A stretch of 64,000 nt of DNA, taken from positions 806,001-870,000 of the forward strand of contig CM038920.1 in assembly GCA_021904315.1 (NCBI GenBank), written 5' to 3'. How positions within the stretch are numbered: the stretch's first letter is position 1; every line of letters starts with the position of its first letter. This DNA is from Sphagnum magellanicum. Lineage: Eukaryota; Streptophyta; Sphagnopsida; Sphagnales; Sphagnaceae. Positions 1-11,935 of the stretch are shown here, piece by piece. A model generated the notes under the pieces. The model did no database searches, was not told the DNA's origin, and was given only the letters and a program-made list of their open reading frames with translations. Made by a program: the position numbers and the translations under genes.

Positions 1-945
1 TGACTTCAAGCCTTGTACAACAGGAGATTTTTGCTGGGCATGGAAGTGACCTGTGGCCTGCTTTGGTCACTTTGGGCACTCACCACAATTTGTTGCAAAT
101 TGGGGTTGTTTCATCACAAATTAGATCTCAAGGAACATGATCCACCTGCTTCGTGGCTGACATTCCTAGGATATAGTAGCCAACATTTTCTCAAACATTG
201 GCTTAACTGAGGTGCAAAAGGCTTCATTTTCTCTGGAACATGAATTCCGGCCCAATTCCTACAAGAACATTATCACTGATAAGAAGGGCCAATTCCAGGA
301 TTCTCAGTTTGAGGACTCTAGGTTTGAGTTTTGGGTTGCAGACAGATCACAATTTGGCTGAAACTGTAATCTGTACCCTCCCAGCCCAAGATTTTTGGTT
401 CAGTGTTGCTCAATGGTTTTTTCACAATTCACTCGTAAATGACTCTATACATTTTGGTAGGGTGAATTGTTTTAATCTACAGATTTAGAATTGGGGTTCT
501 AAGAAAATCGCTTGTGTCCCGTGGCTTTCTGGCGGGATCAACTTGGGTGAGCTTCATGTTAAGTCCACAAGCCCCAAAGACTGGATAAACAACTAATCTG
601 TTATAACAAGCATTTTCTTCACTCCCTAATGGCTTCCCAAATTTAGCAAGGCTAGAATAAATTTATCAATGCAAAGTGTTCTTTAACACCCATGGGCTGA
701 GATGGTAAGAATATGACCATACCAAGGAGTTCCAAATAAAAACCATGACTACCTCAAACATTAGCACATTTTAGCAGTTCTCAATTTCTTATTGTGTTGC
801 ATGCATGTGTGTACAATGAGGATACCAAAATATGGCGACTGAGTGATTAAATAACGCAAGTTGTTGGTGGAAGATGTTGATGGAGACAGTTCTGGTATAT
901 CGGTGTGTGCGTCAACCGCACACAAAACTATTCTTCCTCCTCCAA
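1..945 (+). repeat. Dispersed repeat family B, copy 1
   Basis: This stretch is closely repeated at about 20520-21270, 29360-29480, 37020-38915 and 54298-55260. Landmarks in order are the CTTCAAGCCTTGTACAACAG start, TTCATTTTCTCTGGAACA, GCAGACAGATCACAATTTGG, the phrase about 600-660 ending in CTTCCCAAAT, and GAGGATACCAAAAT near 820. Short open stretches in it (for example 240-488) are shared by descent and broken by stops in most copies. It joins the pyrimidine-rich module at about 945. It contains the single GTGTGTAC at 807-814 that is duplicated around the hAT-like element at 37.7 kb, so this copy is an empty site. Confidence 0.8.
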
Positions 946-1215
946 GAAAGGGCTGGAGTGAATTAGCAGCCACCAATGCACCAGTTGAGGATGAGCCCGT
1001 TCAACCCGTTTTGCGGATAACATCCTCCTTGCCCGTCGAGATTTTTTTTTTCAGCTCCTCTCTGCCCCGAAATTCTCTACCTCCCTCCCTCCTACCTACC
1101 CCCTCCTACCTACCACCTACCAAGCCCACCCCCCCTCCTACCTCCACCCTCCTACCTACCACCTACCAACCCCACCCCCTCTCACTCCATCGCCAGAGCT
1201 CCAGAGACCTCGAGC
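946..1215 (+). repeat. Pyrimidine-rich module H, copy 1
   Basis: The block runs from GGGCTGGAGTGAATTAGCAG through repeated CCTACCTACC/CCCTCC words to CTCACTCCATCGCCAGAGC. The same order of words occurs at 29481-29720, and more loosely at 46235-46500. Its first 40 bases resemble the ends of the local MITEs (GTGAACCAGCACCCACCA). In both good copies it is followed by a short open segment ending in a splice-donor-like AAG|GTAAG. It may therefore be the promoter or 5' part of a repeated gene-like unit, but that is inference. Confidence 0.6.
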
Positions 1216-1219
1216 GGCT

Positions 1220-1290
1220 ATGGAGCGGGAGCTAAAGCGGCTGGAGTTGGACCGGCTGGAATTGGAGCGAGACCCACGCGCCCACGAAAA
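1220..1290 (+). other. Possible short first exon, Glu/Arg/Leu-rich
   Basis: An ATG at 1220 opens 24 codons rich in Glu, Arg and Leu (starting MERELKRLEL) and reaches GAAAAG|GTAAGA, a good plant 5' splice site. A pyrimidine tract and TTTTTTTGCAG lie about 70 nt downstream near 1363. The arrangement parallels module H copy 2, where an open segment also ends at AAAG|GTAAGC (29908). I do not recognise the peptide. It could equally be a chance open segment in a low-complexity repeat. Confidence 0.25.
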
Positions 1291-1334
1291 GGTAAGATGC
1301 TTACGTTTTTGTTTTGTTTGTTTTGTTCGAAGAA

Positions 1335-1530
1335 GGCTTGAGAAGTCTTCTTCTTTTTTTGCAGCAGAAGAAAAAGAAGGCGACGGCTATCATCGCCTTC
1401 TTCTTCTTCCTCTTTTTTTTGCTGCACTGCAGCTTAGCTGCAGCTCAGCAAAGAAGAAGGCCTTCTTCTTCTTTCTCTTTCTTTGCTGCACCTCTTGTGT
1501 GTCTCCTTGCTGTGGTGGCGTGGTGTTGAA
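1335..1530. repeat. Cluster of GAAGAAG/CTTCTTC hairpins
   Basis: Successive inverted repeats occur here: AAGAAGGCGA near 1375 pairs with TCGCCTTCTT near 1395, GCAGCTTAGCTGC lies near 1430, and a 20-base perfect palindrome around AAGGCCTT lies near 1460. Spacers are T-rich with GCTGCA words. A longer array of the same style is at 30750-31065, downstream of module H copy 2. Confidence 0.6.
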
Positions 1531-1887
1531 CCCTCTAGTGCATCGTCTAAGGTTTTTCATGATTTTTTTTTGGGGTGCCCCCCTGTCTCTCAGTGCCTCG
1601 GCCGCGCCTTTGTGTGCGTGTATACAGCTGCTCAGCAGCCGTTCGCGTCTTTTTTTTTCTAGCTTTGAGGATCGGTAAGTCTCTCGTTTTTCCTCCTGTT
1701 GTGTGTTCTCTAGGGTGGTGGGGTTTCGCTGCAGCAGGGTTCTATTTCATGGCTTGTACGATGCTACCAATTTGATGCCTTGCGGTGGTGACGGACGAAG
1801 TCCAGCTTATCCTTCTGGAAGCGGGGAAGAGAGCCGGGCGTGGCTAGGTCAGTAGTCAGTAGCGGGATCTAGCTGTTGTGCATCCAC

Positions 1888-1934
1888 AGAGAGAGAAAGA
1901 GAGAAAGAGAGAGAGAGAGAGAAAGAGAGAGAGG
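1888..1934 (+). repeat. (GA)n microsatellite
   Basis: About 47 bases of GA/GAAA repeats lie 35 bases upstream of the ATG at 1970. GA/CT tracts are common in plant 5' untranslated regions, so it probably belongs to the leader of the ARIADNE-like gene. Confidence 0.85.
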
Positions 1935-1969
1935 ATGGACGCGAGTTGTGTAAATAGAGGCGGAAAGCC

Positions 1970-3300
1970 ATGAGCGACGACGGATCTATTACATATGCGA
2001 GCGAGTGTGCGGAGACAAAATCTGAGGAGGAGGATTACAGTGGGGAGGATGAAGAGATTGAAGCGCATCAGGAGGAGCCTAAGGTTTGCCACAAGGTGTG
2101 CTGTTGCTTTTCCACTTCTCTTTTATTGGACTCTTTGCCAATGCTGCAGCCTCATTCGCACAAGCAATAGGTGCTAGTTCTTCTACCTTGGCTGTTTCCC
2201 GTTTCTGTGCCTCCTGCTCTCTGTGTGCTCTGAAAAAACCCTTTGACAAAGGTGGCAAAAGCTTTGTCTGGGTGCTGGCCTGGTCATTGTAATGAAATTG
2301 ACTATAGTGCTACAAATTTCAAACAGTCCCAGCTTTGGCAGGGACAGATACTTCACACACTGTTCTTCTTGCTTTAGTACTTCTGGCAGCTGAAAGATCA
2401 CTTCATGTAAATGCATCAAGCATCCAACATTCACAAGGGTGTTGTCACATTCTCTGTCACATTGTGGAGGAGCATCTTGATTAGTGTCTTTTTCATGTCC
2501 TTTTGGAAAGTTTCAGTCCTGGCATGGATTAGCAATAGGATGTTCATGACATCCACTATGTCATGATGGCTATCAGGCTTTTTATGCTGCCACTCCTGCA
2601 TGAGTATGGAGTCATTACAATAGTGTTTCATTGTGGGTTGATTCCAGCACTTAATTGCTCTGGATATTGTATGGCAGCAGTTCTGATTTTGTACATTCAG
2701 TGTTCTCACAGGTCATCACCAGGGAGTCCTTGCTTGCAGCTCAGGTTTGTCCTTTGTTTCTGAGTTTTAGTCTATCAATTCTTCAGACAACCTTTGATAG
2801 ACAAGCATGATACATTGAACGAACCACAATATCCTTTGCAGCTACTGAATTTTCCTTCGTACTTTTGATGAGATCATGACCGGTGAAGTTAACAACTTTG
2901 ACAGGAATTTTTGTCCAGTGTATTGTCATCAATACACTAAAAAGATTTGTGCAGTTACAAGATTGAAAAGAGTCCCTTGTTAGCCTGGGAGAGAATATGA
3001 GCATGTCTTGTCATTTTAATGGTTCTGTGAGTTGTGGCATTATTGCATTTTTTGAATGCTCTGAACCCTTTTGGGTATCTTGGACTTCAAAGAGAAATGT
3101 GCAAATAGTCTCCTATGTTTCTTTTAAAATACATACTCTCTTGGTTCTTGAATATGGGGGAACAAAGTGAGGATTTGCAGAAGGTTGTCGATTTCTTGGC
3201 AATTCGATTGAAGCATGCACGGACATTGCTCATACATCACCGATGGAATGTGGACAGCTTGTTTGGGAAGCTTGCAAAGACAAGGACAAATGAAATATTT
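1970..3300 (+). pseudogene. 5' fragment of an ARIADNE-like RBR E3 ubiquitin ligase gene
   Basis: Exon 1 starts at ATG 1970 and encodes an acidic N-terminus (MSDDGSITYASE..., then a run rich in Glu and Asp) to about 2083, where AAG|GTTTGC is a possible donor; AAG|GTGTGC at 2095/2096 is an alternative in the same phase. After an intron-like gap of about 1.1 kb, exon 2 begins at about 3172 (after GAG) or 3181 (after TTGCAG), both phase 0. It reads EDLQKVVDFLAIRLKHARTL, then LLIHHRWNVDSLFGKL. This matches the conserved segment before the first RING of ARIADNE-type ligases, which carry RING1-IBR-RING2 and transfer ubiquitin. No RING or IBR exon follows: at about 3300 the sequence changes into AT-rich repeat family A. 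It is either a truncated pseudogene, a captured fragment, or a gene split by a long insertion. I recognised the family from memory of the motif, without a search. Confidence 0.55.
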
Positions 3301-5590
3301 TTAGAAACCTTAGGTTCTGAAATATATGAACCAAATTTTTATACACAAAGTAAAAAAGCATAACCTTAAAAATCTAAATGATATTTTGCAAAACGCCATG
3401 TAGCAATACCCACATAATGATAATTAATGCACACTGTTTGAAAGGTGCAAAATGCAATACTTGCCTTAAGCCATAAAACTCACACTGGTTGTGGGTAGTC
3501 AATGCATTATTCGCATATGGGTATGAAAAAATAAACTACAAAGAAATATTGAATATGAAATATCCATGTAAAAGTATAAAACTTTTATCTATGCTTGTAT
3601 ACTTAATGAAACTTGATGCCTTTTCTATATCCAACAACTAGGAAATGAAAAGAGGTTGAATTGTGAAAATATAAACAAAAAAACAAAAGAAATAACAAGA
3701 GACAAATGCATACCTTTAAAAATAAAAGATGACAACGTTCCACCAAAGTTTATAGTCCCAATTGAAAACGCAACCCTAAAAAATCATAGAAAATATTAAA
3801 CTCTAGGAACTATGGAACATATGGAAACAAAGGAAATTCAAATTATGGTATAAATTTAAACAAGTGAAAAGATCAAAAACCAATACAATGAGCAAAATTT
3901 AGAGTATAAACCTTAAGTTCTAAAATATATGAACCAAATTCTTATACACTAAATAATAAAGCATAACCTTAAAAATCCAAATGATATTTTGCCATAAGCC
4001 TTATTACAACCCTAATTATACAAACCCTAACAAAAAAAAGTTTTAGTGATATATGTCCTAAACCCAAAAAGCTATACACACTATACAAACTATACAAATT
4101 ATATAATGCAAAATACGTTAATCTTTAAAAACAATCAAATAAATTTCATACAAAACCAAAAGGAGAAATATGTCTTTTACCTTTGTGTGACCTCTCCAAC
4201 TTAATTTTTTTCCACTCTTTTTGAAGAAGATATAGAATGCAATTGTATTACTTCACATATGTGTAAACCCTAAAATTTTCCCCCCAAATTTAGCCTACTT
4301 TAGATTAATTACTATACATTTGTGAAAAACTTATTAATTAGTTTGTGTTTCAACCCTAAACAAAATGGTTAAGTTAGTAGGGTATGTAATTAAAAGAGTA
4401 GCTAGGTTAGTAGGGCAAGTGGTTAGTACAATAGCTAGGTCAATAGGATAACTAGTTATTAGGGTAGTTGTGTCAATAGGGGATAATGAATAAGGTACCA
4501 AGGTTGGTGCAATACTTATGAGGGTAGGAAAGTGAGCAAGGTAGCTATTTGGAGTGACCCCAAATGCAGGTATTGCATTTGGGGTGGGATCTTCATACAA
4601 AGAACCCTAAACCCCACATGCGTACGTTCGGAGTGACCTTAAATGCAGGTATTGCATTTAGGGTAAGATCTTCATATAAAGAAAGCTTAAACCTTACATG
4701 CGTCCTTTCAGAGTGACCCAAAGTGCAAGTATTGCATTTAGGGTTGGGTTATTTCAAAGTGACTTTGCATATGCATATTGTGTTTAGGGCTAGGTCTTCA
4801 CTTAAGGGTATCCAAACCATTTAGATGGGTTTTTTTTAAACGTGGGTATTACATTTATGTTTGTTTTTTCATTTCAACTTGAAATACCCAAACTTATACT
4901 TACCTTTACCAACTAAAATTTTGGGGTTTCGTTGCAATACCTACACTCGTACTTACTTTTACCAACTGGAATTTTGGGGCATAATTTCAATATTTGCATT
5001 TGTATTTACTTTTACCAAACCCTAACAAAAAAAAGTCTTAGTGATATATGCCCTAAACCTAAAAAATTATATAAGCTATACAAATCATATAATGCAAAAT
5101 TAAAAAATTTGAAAAAACATAGGAAAAAAATTGAAAATCAAAATTCAAAGGTTTTAAACTATAAATATTTCTTAATTGAAAGAAAATATGTTAATATTTA
5201 AAAATAATCAAATAAATTTCATATAAAACCAAAAGAGAAGATATGTCTTTTATCTTTGTGTGATCTTTCCAACCTAATTTTTCCACTCTTCTTAAAAAAG
5301 ATATAAAATGCAATTGTATTACTTCACACATGTGTAAACCCTAAAATTTTCCCCCCAAATTTAGCCTACTTTAGATTAATTACTATACATTTGTGAAAAA
5401 CTTATTAATTAGTTTGTGTCTTAACCCTAAACCTAATGGTTAAGTTAATAGGGTATGTAATTAATAGAGTAGCTAGGTTAGTAGGGCAGGTGGTTAGTAC
5501 AATAACTAGGTCAGTAGGATAACTAGTTATTAGGGTAGCTGTGTCAGTAGGTTGGTGCAATACTTATGAGGGTAGGAAAGTGAGCAGGGT
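3301..5590. repeat. AT-rich repeat family A with internal duplication
   Basis: The block holds two related halves. The stretch at 3990-4560 (AACCCTAACAAAAAAAAG... to TAGGGTAGCTGTGTCAAT) recurs at 5010-5560, and a third version lies at about 33140-34600. Words such as GGTATTGCATTTAGGG, CCCTAAACC and GTTAGTAGGGTAGCTAGG are typical. No coding sequence is supportable here. Confidence 0.7.
4548..4800 (+). repeat. Tandem repeat, ~80-bp unit
   Basis: GGAGTGACC...AAATGCAGGTATTGCATTT occurs near 4551, 4630 and 4709, with a weaker fourth unit near 4757. The spacing is about 79-80 bases and units diverge by point changes. Confidence 0.7.
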
Positions 5591-5840
5591 AGCTATGTGT
5601 GAGGTCAGGTCCAAGGAAAAACGGTCAAGAACAAAACAAAAAAAAAGAAAAAAAAAGTACAGTGGTCAGCAGCAAAAAGAAATCGACTGTGATGAGCCCC
5701 ATCCGACGCCGAATGAAAAAACGCAACCCATCCAGTGGACAAAACGGCCAACTGGTGCATTGGTGGCTGTTAATTCACTCTGGCCCCAAGAAAGTACTCT
5801 CAGATGGTCTCATACATTGCTCCTGAAAGCCAGCAATTCG
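5591..5840 (+). repeat. Family A/B junction; empty site of the MULE at 34.7 kb
   Basis: AGCTATGTGTGAGGTC...AACAAAAAAAAAGAA at 5590-5650 matches the left flank of the MULE at 34598-34656. The run-on sequence from 5651 (AGCAGCAAAAAGAAAT, GATGAGCCCCATC, GACGCCGAATGAAAAA, CCATCCAGTGGAC) matches its right flank at 36890-36965. The MULE itself is absent, so this copy shows the uninterrupted target. Confidence 0.8.
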
Positions 5841-6212
5841 TGGCCATCACCCTCCAGTGCACCATAAAAGATGGATGGTAATTGGTGAGGAAACAGATTT
5901 CTGTTGGGTTCCAGTTCCCTAGCTAACCATGGGGGTTACCTCAGTCCTTTTTTTCACTACCTACCTATTATCAACCGACAAGTGGGTTGTTATTTAGGTA
6001 GGTAGTAAAAACAGCCATTAACTATGTATAAACCATCTACTTACCTAGTAGTTGCTTAATTTCTTACCTATCTACCTATATTTGAGACCTATTTCTTACA
6101 GAAGCGGTTACCAAGGTGAAACCAAATATTAACCCAGTTGAGGTTCATCCACAACTGAGTAATAATGTGCATCCAGTGGATGGTGCCCTGGTGGGGGCTG
6201 GTTCACTGTGGC
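5841..6212 (-). mobile_element. Fold-back MITE (MULE-like), reverse orientation
   Basis: This is the reverse complement of the element at 28961-29329. It runs from TGGCCATCACCCTCCAGTGC to GGGGGCTGGTTCACTGTGG and carries CCAGTTCCCTAGCTAACCAT and an internal inverted repeat built of CTACCTACC and GGTAGGTAG. It lies inside family B. The corresponding place at about 38790 (AGCTACCCATTCCCTCAAGT) lacks it. Confidence 0.7.
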
Positions 6213-6345
6213 CAGTTCCTTTAAGTGGATGCATGTGTCCCAATTCAAGAATTCAAGGAAAAGAATGGCATTGGATGTAGCAATCCAAAGTGCCACAACA
6301 CAATGTATAGGATGCCTTTGTCAAGATATCCAATTTGAACAAGGT
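6213..6345 (+). repeat. Family B, 3' segment
   Basis: AAGTGGATGCATGTGTCCCA, GAATTCAAGGA and GTGCCACAACACAAT match 38800-38915, the 3' part of family B copy 5. The match ends where the LINE fragment begins. Confidence 0.65.
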
Positions 6346-6364
6346 AATCTACTACTTGTATTAT

Positions 6365-7330
6365 TGTTCATTAGTAGGTGAGAAATGAATTAGGAAAAAT
6401 CAATAGCCTACTTAAATCATAAGAAGTGCTTAAATAAATTGCAATGGATAACAATATGGTTTAATTGGCAATGGGCAAATGCAGGGGAATTGTCCAAATT
6501 ATTGAAAACTCATTTTGGCTCAGGGGTTGAAAACACATCACAATATCCATAAAAAGTTATCCCAAGATAATATTTGCAAGATTTTAAAATTTTCTTTGCC
6601 ATGCAACTAAATTAAAATGATTAAGAAAAAAAATGACTCAACATTAAAATGTTTTGTACAATACAATCAAATGCCATGAGCTTCATGAATCATTTTTTAA
6701 TCGTCATCCTAATGGGGGACATTAACAAATAAAAGAGTCATAGCAAGTGGAACCAATGCTTTTATTGCTTACTGGACTCCTAAATGGAAATCATAATTCG
6801 TTTTTAAATGACATAATTTTTAGAATTTCTTAAAACATACTTAAATTACATAATATATAATGCAACATATTTTAGGTCAAAATTATTTTAAAACTTTTTT
6901 TGCAACATGCAAATGACATATTTTTTATATATCCTAAGAATATTTTAGAGTAAACAATCACCTAAGTCCTTACTCAAGGTGCAACCTCCACACATTATTT
7001 GATGAATGCATCCAATGAGCTTTTAAAAGAATACCACAACACTTATAAAAGTTCATGTTCAACAAGTACGGATTCAATGCATCTTCATATATTTTTGCAG
7101 TGAATAAAAAATTCAATGACAATATAATGTGGTGACAAGGAAGAGTTTTTGGAAGCATTTTGATGACCAAGTTTTCTTATGTATCTTGAATTATGGGTTT
7201 TTATCTTTAAATCCTTTATTTAGTGAAAATAATAATTAAAATCTCATTGTTCAAATATAAAATCTCTATAAAATAAACCAAGGTTAATTCCTTTTGATCT
7301 CTATGGCATCAAGCATTCACTGTTAATAGG
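6365..7330 (+). mobile_element. LINE 3' fragment
   Basis: The start (AATTAGGAAAAATCAATAGC) and successive landmarks (AACAATATGGTTTAATTGGC, GGGGAATTGTCCAA, TATCCATAAAA, CACCTAAGTCCTTACTCAAG, GGTTAATTCCTTTTGATC) run parallel to 15200-17110 and 60300-61230. In copy 2 the homologous region directly follows reverse-transcriptase sequence, so this is the C-terminal and 3' part of the same LINE, full of stops. Translated remnants include a segment like WxxNMVxLAMGKCRGIVQ. Confidence 0.65.
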
Positions 7331-10230
7331 TTGAAATTGCTTTAGTTAATTCAAATTTGATTTTGTTAGAAACAGGTTATTTTTGTTCTAATGTCAGAAA
7401 TGTTAGTTTCATCATGAAATGTGTGAGTCCATCCTTGGTTAAAATTTTTGGGTTGTAAGCTCAAGAACATTTGTTTCATGGTGGTCAATTTGCTTCAAGG
7501 TGTATTAGGAGCTTTGAACATAAACAACACGATTTGGAATGTGCAAGTTTGTTTTGATTTTGGGAGTTTTGACCAAGGTATAAATTGAAACTTTGTGTCT
7601 ATGTTTGAAAGTAGGAATATGATGGCGAAACAGTTTTGGTTGTTTTGCAAATTTTGTGGGTTGCTGCAAAATTTGAATCTTAAGAGCTTCAAAGACAAAG
7701 AATTTGACCTTAATATAATAACTTGTGGTCATGGTTGGGGAGGCATTGTTTAGGAAGAATATAACTTTGGAGTCAAAACTGGTTGTGTTAGAAAATAACC
7801 TAAAGGTGGGGGGGGCATGGTTCCCTTACAACAAAATTGCTTGTGATTGTTTTGATAGTAGGTGAAGATTGCATGTAATCCTTTGTAGCAATGTTGTTAC
7901 TTCTAATAATTCTGAACATAATTAAAATCACCCTTGTTCAATTTTGTCACATAAGTGCATATATCTTGTGATCCTTTGACCTATTGAAACTAAATGCTCA
8001 ATTAGAATTGTTAAATCTAATAGCTTATATTGATGGGGAAATAGTTGTTCAAATCTGATCACATAAATTTTGAATTATGTGGTTTTAATTCCCTTACTTT
8101 TGGGTCATTTGATAATGTGTAAAATATTTTATTTTGAGTGGCATTTGGTCTTTTGCATGATCCTATGTGCATTGTGCAGGGTCTTCATGGTACTTGAAAT
8201 TAAGTTAGAAGTCACCTAATATTGTTGTGAATAATGGCTACAATTTAGTTGTGATGTGTTAATTTTACCCTATGATTAGCTTCATTTATTTTATTTTATT
8301 TTATTTCATATTACAATTTATCCATGTAATTCATTTTGCACATATGGCTTGAATTGCATTTGTGTCAACAAATCCATAAACACAAAATTTCATTCATCAT
8401 AAATTGTTATCGATATTATCAATTACATGTATAAATTGTATATCAATATTGTCAATTACATGAATGAATTTCATTCACATTTCTCAAATTAACAACCAAG
8501 GTTTTGACACATTCCTTTTGCCCTTGGTTGATGTTTTCTATTTCAATTTGTCTCCTTGTTTTGTTGCTCAGATTATTGATCATTTGCAATATAGTGGTAC
8601 TACTTGCTAATGCTTGACTTTTTTCACTTCTTTGCACACAACTCATGTGGTATGCTAGTCATAAAACTCTTGCCCTTAGTTAACATAATTGCTTAATGGA
8701 ATAATGGTCACAATTGATATTTCAAGACCATTTTCATTATGTACATTAAAATCAAACTTACCTACAACAAAAAAAGAATCCAAGCCCAAAGCAAAAACAC
8801 AATTGAAACAAACAACTTGCCATCAAACTGCAATTTGCATGCATGTTTTATGTGTGTGCCTTTATTAATTTGAATAGTGTTGAGCTCCAATCTATAGCAC
8901 ATGACATAGCACTAAGAAAATTTAAATGGTAGTAATGGTTTTTGAAAAATACCAAACTCACCAAACAAGATATTATTTTGGCACATATAAATTTCAAAAA
9001 CATATTTGGCTTTTAAGATAAGCTCTAGAATTCCAAGACATCAAATTCCCTAAATTTGCAAAACGTATAATACTATGGACTGGATAATACCATCAAATTC
9101 TAGTGTTTAAGTTTGTAAATGTTATTGAAATTATGATGGCATTATGGAACCTTATGTCAATGTTGTAATTGTAGAGAATGTATTTGGTGTGTGGTTCAAG
9201 TTGATTGTGCAAAATGCAATTTGTAAGCTCTGGCAACTAATAAATAAAATTATTTTAAAAACTTTTGCAAAATAAAAATTCAAAAAACCATAGTAAATTA
9301 GAAACAAAACATTCATTTTTTCTCACTACTATTTACATTTGGAGAGAAAAAGGGGTTTGGCACCCATATTTCAAATATTTTGAATTTTTCATAATATTAA
9401 GATACATTCAGTAATAAAACTAATTTGCTTATACAAGATCAAATCTCTAGCAGAATGGTAAGGTTATATCACAAAACTATAAAAAGGGTGTAGTTTCAAA
9501 TGTGGACCAATAATTCCATTTTTGCAACAGCAAAATCACATTATTTCCCATAAACCCATTAGTGCCTATAATAGACAGTTTAACAAAGGATTTGATGTTT
9601 TTGGTTTTCCAAAGTGAATTGCTGATATCTTTTCAAAATCCCACAATATATAATGTCGCTTGTCAAAAATACATTCAGTGATGTATTCAAATGAAATTAC
9701 GATTTAAAACAACAAACATATGGAGTACAAAGTAAACCTGCTTTAAATCCTTCAGTCCTACCACATTGGCAAATTGAAAACTATCAAAATAGCTACATCC
9801 AAGGTCTGAAATAGTGCAACATTAACTTGGACAAGTAAAAGATTTCGAGGGAAAATGTATCCAAATTAATGCCTATTTAGTTGCATATAATATATAATAG
9901 TTTAGTTACTATTGAATGACCTTTCAACAATGGCGTCAAAATTATTTTTAATTATTAAAAACCCCAATTTCTTAAAGAAATTAAAATTGTTGCCTAGGTT
10001 CTGGAATTCTAAAATATGTAAAATAAAAATTTTAAAAGTATAAATTGAGATATTTCCAAATTTTAACAGTTTCATAAATATTATAAATTCACCAGAGTAC
10101 AAAAGTTTGTTGTTTTGTGAAAACATCTTATTTGCAAAGTTTGTGTTACGCTGAACAAAATTGAGAGCTAGCTTTTTAAAACATCAAGTTGTTAAAAAAT
10201 CTTAATGTCCCAAATCCACCCACAAATGAA
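7331..10230. other. AT-rich intergenic DNA, no gene seen
   Basis: The stretch is about 70% A+T with only short stop-bounded frames. It includes a (TTTTA)n run at about 8286-8308. I saw no conserved protein motif, terminal repeats or RNA gene. Confidence 0.5.
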
Positions 10231-10329
10231 GATGCCTTGGGGACATTTGGATCTTATAGTTTTATTCATGTTTCACCAAATCAATGATTCAATCATGATC
10301 TCATACTCAACCATTCTTGCTTACTACAA

Positions 10330-11935
10330 ATATATCATAGGTCTTTTGAACATACGAACCTGGTCCTTGTCCTGTGTGCTTTTAGTGTTCTTTTGAACAT
10401 ACCAACCTGGTCCACCAAGTGGATCCTTTTATTGGGCCCGGGACAGGGACTATCACATTGGATCCAACTTTTGGAAGTTTTACCGCGGGTTTCAGGTCAG
10501 CTCAGGTTTCAGGTCCATACCAATGTTGGGTGGGTGCCCGGTTTGGAGGGCTAGAATCGCACATTCCAGTTTTGATTGGTAAAACCCAAACTGGAACCAC
10601 ATCTGATTTTTGAAAGTGAGTTTGGAACTGGAACCAGGCTCTCGGTTTCCTTCAAAAGAACCAAAATCAAATGGGAATGGGGATTGTGGATTTTTAAGAA
10701 CCACAACTGGATCCAGCATTTTACTTCATTTTATTTTAAATGAACCAAAAAACTAGTACCAGGGGGTGAGCCATGGGTAAACCAATGGTTAACCACTGGT
10801 TTTGGTCCAGGTTACCTGAAACCGGGTCTGATTTTTAGAACTGGAACCAGAAACAGAACCAGAAATTTGTTTTTTTAAAAACAGAGCAGGACCCAAAACT
10901 GGGTTTTTTATTTTATTTTTAAAGAAGCGGACCTGGAACCAAAATCAATTCAATTTATTTTTTTAGAACTGGAATTGGAGGTTCTTCATAAAGCTCAAGA
11001 AACACCCTACACTGGTACATACCAGTGTTGGTCTGGTATCACTCTTTTGATATAGGAGCCTGGTCCTGGTACATAGGTCTGTCCTGAAATGAGGTACCAG
11101 AGTGCTACTGGTACCAGCAGAGAATTTCTCAAACTCATATACCAGTCTGATATCAACAATTCAAGGTACCCAATTTCATGATCCAATGGTATCAAAATTA
11201 ATATGACTAACATGATACCAGCTGGTATAAATTTTCAACTCTGGTATAAATCCAGTATCTCATAGCACTGATTTTTCAGGGTTTCATCCATGGAAATCCA
11301 TTCCATGTTGTGCATAACCAAGGCAATTAGGGTTGATATATGAAAACCAGATTGCAGCCATTGAAAAACAGAAAGAAACAAAAGAGACATGCTTGAAAGT
11401 TCAGCAAGAGACCAGCCAACTTCACTCATGAGAAGATTAAGTGCAAATTCAAAATAAGAAAATGGGTACAACTTGAAGCACATAATCATAGCAAGATTGA
11501 TACAAGGGGAGAAGGCAACTCTAAACACGCAACACTGATATGCACTCTTGTATTTGAACCCTAAAACCAGTCTGGTCGGGTCTCTGGCTGTCTTCGGCAA
11601 AATACATACCGAGGGTGCGTTGGCATTCAATGGGTACTAGGTGGATTGATACCAGACTGATTGGATTTGCAATACCAGTGTTGATACCAGTGTATATACT
11701 AGGGCACAACCTATATACCAGACCAACACTGGTACCTAGCTGGTATCTGAACTGGCATAAAACTGGTACAAGGCTAGTATTAGATCAGGTCCCTAGTCCC
11801 TACCAAGCTGGTAGGGGTCCAAAGTTGATGTTTCCTCAGGTCATAAGAGCCTGGTAGGGCCCTTGATACCCGAAGCAGCAGGCCTGCATACCAGAGTGCA
11901 CCTATACACCAGACCAACAGTGCTTGAAAACCTAG
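10330..11935. repeat. TACCAG/CTGGTA-rich repeat family F, copy 1
   Basis: The region is dominated by overlapping words TACCAG, CTGGTA, GGAACCAG and CCTGGTCC on both strands, for example GAACCTGGTCCTTGTCC near 10360 and ACCAGTGTTGGTCTGGTATC near 11020. A second block is at 39640-40020. The paired forms TACCAG and CTGGTA would allow many local stem-loops. Open frames across it are artefacts of this composition. Confidence 0.65.

Noticed and set aside
861..1678. Overlapping frames of 124 and 152 codons
   Set aside because: They run across a repeat junction, pyrimidine tracts and hairpins; composition explains their openness. Only the short segment at 1220-1290 was kept, at low confidence.
6450..6500. 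tRNA-like start GGTTTAATTGGCAATGGGCAAATG
   Set aside because: It recurs inside all LINE copies (15282, 60378) and has no matching acceptor stem or T arm.
11235..11630. 131-codon minus-strand frame
   Set aside because: It lies in the TACCAG-rich repeat, has no domain that I recognise, and its ends coincide with repeat words; not supportable as a gene.
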